From positions 421,248,257 to 421,312,256 of the forward strand of contig NC_081415.1 in assembly GCF_030272615.1 (NCBI RefSeq): DNA of 64,000 nt, written 5' to 3'. The position numbers were made by a program, and so were the translations under genes. Origin of the DNA: Cryptomeria japonica. Lineage: Eukaryota > Streptophyta > Pinopsida > Cupressales > Cupressaceae. Shown here piece by piece: positions 59,461 to 64,000 of the stretch (its first letter is position 1; each line of letters begins with the position of its first letter). A model generated the notes under the pieces. The model saw only the letters and a list, made by a program, of their open reading frames with translations, did no database searches and was not told where the DNA came from.

Positions 59461-60279
59461 TGTAGCCATAATCGGTAAACCCTCAAAAGAGAACTGACTA
59501 ACTTATGCAGAAAGAGTAACACAATGAAAGCAATAAGAAAACATAGCAAGATTAAAAAAACAAATCATGTTATTGTCTCAGAACCTCCGGCAACCAACTA
59601 GTTATCATCATACAATCATCTTAGAGCATCCGACAGTTAACTAGTTACATGCAGGCTACAAGTCAGATACAATCCATCTAAAACTCTCAGAGTCAACCGG
59701 ATCACTAATCATGAATCTAAATCCTTATTTTGATTTCTACTTCTTCTCCCTACAAATGATTACATAATGCCCTATATATACCCTCTAGAACATATCCGGG
59801 TCGGCCACAAAATATTACATTTACCAATGCAGGAAAATGAAACGTGCAACTAGGTTGGCCCTAAGAATGAAAGATTCTTCTAGAAAATAAAAACCAAGAA
59901 GTGTGGATCAGTAGGAAGGTCGGCCATGCGCCAAAGAACATTTGACAAGACCCCAAATAGATCCACACACCAAGAAACTGCTACGAAAAAGAAGGAAAAC
60001 CAACCGGTAAGAACAAGAACTATCCTGGAACCTAGAAATAGTCAAACTGGGAGCGATAACTAGCCAGAAAAGAATCCAAATGGACTAAAAATATAGAATT
60101 AAGCACATGAACCAGCCTGGAAACCAAAAAAAGGATATGAAATGAAAAGCAAGCAACAACAGGCACCTACTAGTAGGATCATAGAAAAATGCACACTGAA
60201 CTGAACAAGAACTAAACTGAAAGGAAATATTTTTTGGTTGATGCAAGATTTCTCATATAATGGGGATGCTCCTGCATCA
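59461..60279 (-). repeat. Gypsy B 5' LTR
   Basis: This 819-bp repeat runs from TGTAGCCATAATCGG to CCTGCATCA on the plus strand and is uninterrupted here. A TATA box lies at 59,772-59,781 on the minus strand. Confidence 0.9.
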
Positions 60280-60796
60280 AATATAGTCATTGTCTTTGGG
60301 AGGGAATCTAATCCACAGAGTTCGCCTTGGTCTCCTCTTCTTCAATTCCCTCGGGGGGGTACATTTTCTTTTGGATGAAGAAGCCATGCCTGAGTTTGAG
60401 GATTTCATCTCATTCAGACCCCATTTCTCTAGTTCCCATCTAAGTTCATGTTACTCCCATGCAAACAAATACTCTTTGACCCCATGTATTCCTATTTGCA
60501 TAGAGGCATCACAAACCTCCTTATTACATTTTGTGATCCATAAAAGATATGGGTGCAAAGGAGTTCGGAATTCACTGACATGTAGCCAAAGGGGCTTCAC
60601 TTAGTGAACCTGGGTTATAACACATGTGTTCATGGCATACTAGAGAATCCCCTTAATTTTAAAAAATATTTCCCTAAACTCCTTTTTTTTCACCCCCTCC
60701 CAATACACAACCTAGATTAAAAGCCCCCCTATTTTTGCCAAATATTGTATTTTTCCATAGCTCGAATGAAAAAACCCCCCTATTTTCACCGATAGG
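60280..60796. other. No gene seen
   Basis: A 104-codon plus-strand frame (60,290-60,604) has no recognisable domain. Runs of C (CCCCCC) near 60,726 and 60,772 precede the inverted repeat. Confidence 0.35.
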
Positions 60797-61000
60797 CAAT
60801 ATATTGTACCCTCATTTTTGGGATATTAAACCCCCCAATATGAATGCACATGATATAATATTTCCTAGCCAATAAAGCCCCTGTGCATGTAGCCAAGATC
60901 CATTCAGATAGAGCACAAGAGCTTCACCACCTAGGCAATATCATACCATGTGCATTCATATTGGGGGGTTTGATATCCCCAAAATTCAAAGCAATATATT
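60797..61000. repeat. Inverted repeat with arms of about 70 bp (foldback or MITE-like)
   Basis: The left arm (60,797-60,868) contains AAACCCCCCAATATGAATGC. The right arm (60,931-61,000) contains its complement GCATTCATATTGGGGGGTTT. Similarity continues inward to CCTAG/CTAGG and outward to CAATATATT/AATATATTG. The loop is about 62 nt. No target duplication was identified. Confidence 0.8.
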
Positions 61001-61580
61001 TCTGACATATTAAGGATGTGGGGGTTTATTAAATTTTGATCCCAAATACAAATATTTGAAGGTATTTCTTATTTGTCAAATGTCAAAAGTAGGGGTTGGA
61101 TAGAGGACTTCCATATGTGTCATCATCGATTGATAGTGGGAATCAAAAATTCAAAAGCATTAGCTATAACAAGACTTCATTGATGGTCATCCCTTATGAT
61201 GTGTGCCTCCACATATACATCATCAATTCGGCAAGATGAGATTTGAACTTTGCCAGAACTCAAAATTTCACCGGCATGTTTCATTTTGCTGAGTATTTCA
61301 CTCCAAAAGTTGAGAACAATTTGAACATAGGCACAAATTGGTGTCGCGAAGGACAAGTTGGATGCAATAAATGCATTTTTGAATTTAAATTATATTCATT
61401 TTGAGTCAAACAATGTTCATTTAGAAGGTGGGAAACTATAAAGTTTTGTACACCTAAGTACTACCATAAGGGGGCAACTCCCATATGTTCAAAAACTGAA
61501 AACAAGAAGATAGATATTAAGAGGTGAGGACACCATGGGGACATGGGGGGATCATTGATAAGAGAGGGTACATGAGGGTG
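61001..61580. other. No gene seen
   Basis: Ordinary AT-rich spacer without a recognisable element. Confidence 0.4.
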
Positions 61581-61581
61581 A

Positions 61582-62095
61582 TCAATGATACAGATAACCA
61601 ATTCCCTTTCCAATCACTTTCAACCTTTCTATGATCTTTGCAGGGATCAAATCGTCATTATCATTCATGAAGACCTCAAACTCATCCAAGTCATATTTCT
61701 GGCCTACCCCAACTTTGAATAACTTCCATGCTTTAGCCATTTTTTTCTTTATGCCTTCTCCATTAAGAGAAAAAAAAAACAAGCATGATCTTTGACTGTG
61801 GCACAATCTCAAGGGTCCCCGGTGTAGTCTTCACACTTTGAGAATTCTCCTCCTTCACCATGCAATGTACAATACCATAAGCCTCGAGGGTATATCCCAA
61901 AATTAGGACAATGGGGGAGAACAAGTTCTCATAAACAATTTCATCATGTACACGCCCGTTAGCCCATAAATCCATCCCTAATATTTTTATCATAGACATC
62001 TTCTTGTCATCATTCCCTTTGTTGAATAGGCAGACAATCTGCTCCTCTGGGGATTCTCTAAGATTGTTTATGCTCTCACACACACTTAACACCAA
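61582..62095 (-). pseudogene. Unrecognised gene fragment, one frameshift
   Basis: The segment 62,095-61,763 and the overlapping segment 61,812-61,582 join in another frame at the A-run near 61,770-61,780, so a single homopolymer slip would link them into about 170 codons. Visible parts are IKILGMDLWANGRVHDEIVY, SPIVLILGYTLEAYGIVHCM and YDLDEFEVFMNDNDDLIPAK. I cannot assign a family. Composition (hydrophobic core, acidic end) is protein-like, and it ends in a stop at 61,582. Confidence 0.35.
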
Positions 62096-62099
62096 AGGA

Positions 62100-63100
62100 A
62101 TTCACCATTTTTTGTACATGGTCTTAATGAAGGAATCACTACTTTATAGCCTTCATATATTTCACATCCTAACGATAGAAACAAATCTCAAAGCAAATAT
62201 TTTTGGGATTTGTTTCTTAACTTATTGCCCAAATTTTTAGTTTTCTATAGATCGTCGTCATTTTGTTGAAAAGGATAAGACCCTTTCATCCATCTGCCAC
62301 TTGTTATGCTCAAACCTACATATTGTACCTTTGACTGCAAAAATAGATACAATTAGATAATTCAATCAATTACTTTTCAATTCTGGTAGAAAATCAACTC
62401 ATCGAGTTCCAATGCAATCTTTGTTTTATCCTTTCTATGGCCTCAGGGATGGCAGACTCTGCCACCAAAATAGAGATTTGAAATCTTAAGGAATGCAGTT
62501 GTAGTTCCATGTGAATCCATGTCATTTTTTCCGAGTAATAAATGTTGATTTACACTTATTTGAAGCTAAAAGATCTCATAAGTCATGCCTCCATAAGCCC
62601 AATTGGAATAGCAAGGAAAAGAAATAGTTCCTCGAGGGAACTGCCAAGGAAAACAAACACCTTCATTGACTCTTAATTTTTCCATTTCCAAATTAACCCC
62701 TTCATGTGTAAACTTGACTTTCTTTTTTCATTTAGTTATGGATGCACCAAGATGAAAATACACATCATTTCATAGCAATATTATAACCAGACTTCTAAAT
62801 TTTTTATTATAGTTTTATCCATTACTTAACCAACTGATAGGTACATGTGGAAAATAATGCAAATGGATGTAATTGTAGATGTGGAATATGTAATTATCAC
62901 TGAACAAGAAAATTTTGTTCTTGGCATAGTCATTTGTCCAAAAGGTTGTACACTTGCTAACATCCATCATGAAATTGTGGATGATGAACTCATTTAATAT
63001 TCTTTCAATTTTATCAGTGGGCTTGGGCATCCTTTAAATATAAAAAAGAACAAAAAAAGAAAAACTACAACAACACTTATACGAATTGATAGGAAACATG
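62100..63100. other. No gene seen
   Basis: AT-rich, with no supported ORF on either strand. Upstream exons or a promoter of the zinc-finger-like gene may lie here but cannot be identified. Confidence 0.35.
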
Positions 63101-63105
63101 ACATA

Positions 63106-63983
63106 TTGTATGTTGGTACGATTGAGTCAAATATAGTGGAAAGTACACCAAACCCTCAACACAATAGAGAAACTATGCAGGTAGATATACATAAACAACA
63201 AAGAGTTGGAGATGGGTCTGAGTTAGTGGAACTAACCATAGTTGTTGATCCTGATGTATTGGCATCTTGGAATCAAAAAGTGAATAGTTTAATGGAAGAA
63301 TTTGTCAATGAGAAACTCACTCTCAAAGTATATATAGAAAAGGGGGAACCTAAATTAAAGATCCATTGTGAAAGTTGTGGCATTGATTATGGAACAGGGG
63401 AGGTATCCATGGCAGCATGAACAGTTTGTAACTTCATAAACAATCATATAAAAACAATGTCCCATCGACATCACATTTTAATGGAGAGGAATGGTGAAAA
63501 TAATTCAAGTAGCATAGAAAAGAAGACAACTGTGGTTAGAGATCAATTTGAGATTGATCAAGTGATTAAACTTCTAGATGATTTCAACAAGACACAAGAG
63601 CCTAATTTGTTTAAGGTATTGGAAGCAACACTTGCAGACTATGAGGATAGAAAAAAGTAAGAGTGGAATGTACACAATACAATAAATGGTTTTATTTGGT
63701 GCCAGCAAGTGGTAATATTGTCAGTTCTCTAAATGAACACATGAAATCAAAGAAGCACACCATTGTTATAGATGAGGATTCACATGATACAGTTTTTTCA
63801 AGGAGTGGCACAGTTGAGATACCTAATAATCCTACCAAAGATAAGTCCCAACAAAGTTTGATTGGGTTCTTGGTCCCATCATCACCATTTTTATTACATA
63901 GGGGTTCTACAAGTGCAACTCCTTCTACTTTAGGTGTGTTAACTACCCAAGTTCAAATTTATTTTGAATATGATCTGTTGTAA
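63106..63983 (+). pseudogene. Broken gene with two zinc-finger-like modules
   Basis: Segments 63,106-63,420 and 63,457-63,660 share one frame, separated by TGA at 63,418. 63,663-63,983 follows after a shift at the stop near 63,658. The first module reads CESCGIDYGTG...NFINNHIKTMSH (C-x2-C, then H-x5-H). The second reads CTQYNKWFYL...SLNEHMKSKKH, with the second Cys replaced by Tyr and H-x5-H kept. A helical, charged segment (IDQVIKLLDDFNKTQEPNLF) lies between. The spacing recalls U1- or BED-type C2H2 fingers found in nucleic-acid-binding proteins and hAT transposases. Family and function are not established; the gene may continue past the window. Confidence 0.4.
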
Positions 63984-64000
63984 TTTGTTCATTTTTTGTT

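Larger units (their letters stand above)
49993..60279 (-). mobile_element. Gypsy element B, internally deleted, left LTR split by element A
   Basis: The left LTR (49,993-50,722 plus 57,281-57,371) and right LTR (59,461-60,279) are similar over about 820 bp. The internal region (57,372-59,460) keeps gag and protease on the minus strand but no reverse transcriptase, RNase H or integrase. A tRNA-iMet primer site lies 4 nt inside the 5' LTR. Element A is inserted in the 3' LTR. A clean target duplication was not found: AATAT follows the right LTR, but on the left it ends 3 nt before the LTR. Confidence 0.85.

Noticed and set aside
49985-60284. AATAT as the target duplication of gypsy B
   Set aside because: On the left AATAT is three bases away from the LTR start, so it is not a clean flanking duplication; left open rather than annotated.

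Overview
The window looks like intergenic DNA from a land plant with a large, transposon-packed genome. It is AT-rich, has long microsatellites, and carries plant-type CACTA coding domains (Transpos_assoc, Tnp2, DUF4218, DUF4216, Transposase_24-like), Ty1/copia and Ty3/gypsy elements primed by initiator-Met tRNA, a plant L1-type LINE with RNase H, and PIF1-like helicase relics. A gymnosperm is my best guess, from the age and depth of the nesting, but nothing seen proves it. I find no intact host gene, no tRNA or rRNA gene and no CRISPR array. Nearly every reading frame is broken by stops or frameshifts.

Left third (1-28 kb). A decayed CACTA transposon lies on the minus strand. Its outer end is at 27,918. 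It carries a tnp2-type gene (about 27.4-24.0 kb and 20.5-19.3 kb) and a Transposase_24-like gene (about 6.8-4.9 kb). Two plus-strand copies of an element I do not recognise (here called P1) interrupt it. Copy 1 (about 6.84-18.9 kb) has a long reading frame that is itself split by a 7.06-kb copia retrotransposon (9,059-16,119). Copy 2 lies at about 20.58-24.0 kb. To the left, a 2.1-kb retroposed unit (2,623-4,740) carries a 417-codon open frame and 28-bp target duplications. The left edge (1-1,190) resembles the leader of P1.

Middle (28-49.7 kb). This part holds a PIF1 helicase fragment (30.4-31.0 kb), CACTA-like subterminal DNA (32.2 and 36.7 kb), a GC-rich repeat island (33.0-33.2 kb), a 164-bp tandem repeat, and a non-autonomous LTR element (34,084-36,517). 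An 8.36-kb L1 LINE on the minus strand (37,305-45,663) has a 16-bp target duplication. Besides ORF1 and ORF2 it contains a third reading frame at its 3' end, homologous to the frame in the 2.1-kb unit at 2.6-4.7 kb. A second PIF1-like helicase pseudogene (47.0-48.6 kb) and a 600-bp compound microsatellite follow.

Right (50-64 kb). Gypsy element B (49,993-60,279, minus strand) keeps gag and protease but has no reverse transcriptase. Its left LTR is split by gypsy element A (50,723-57,275), a chromovirus-like element with a 4.46-kb LTR that lost its 5' half by deletion. Beyond 60.3 kb are a 204-bp inverted repeat, a small unidentified pseudogene, and a broken gene with two zinc-finger-like modules at the window edge.

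Reading the nesting gives an order of events: CACTA, then P1 copies, then copia on the left; gypsy B, then gypsy A on the right. The most novel items are the P1 family and the third ORF inside the L1.
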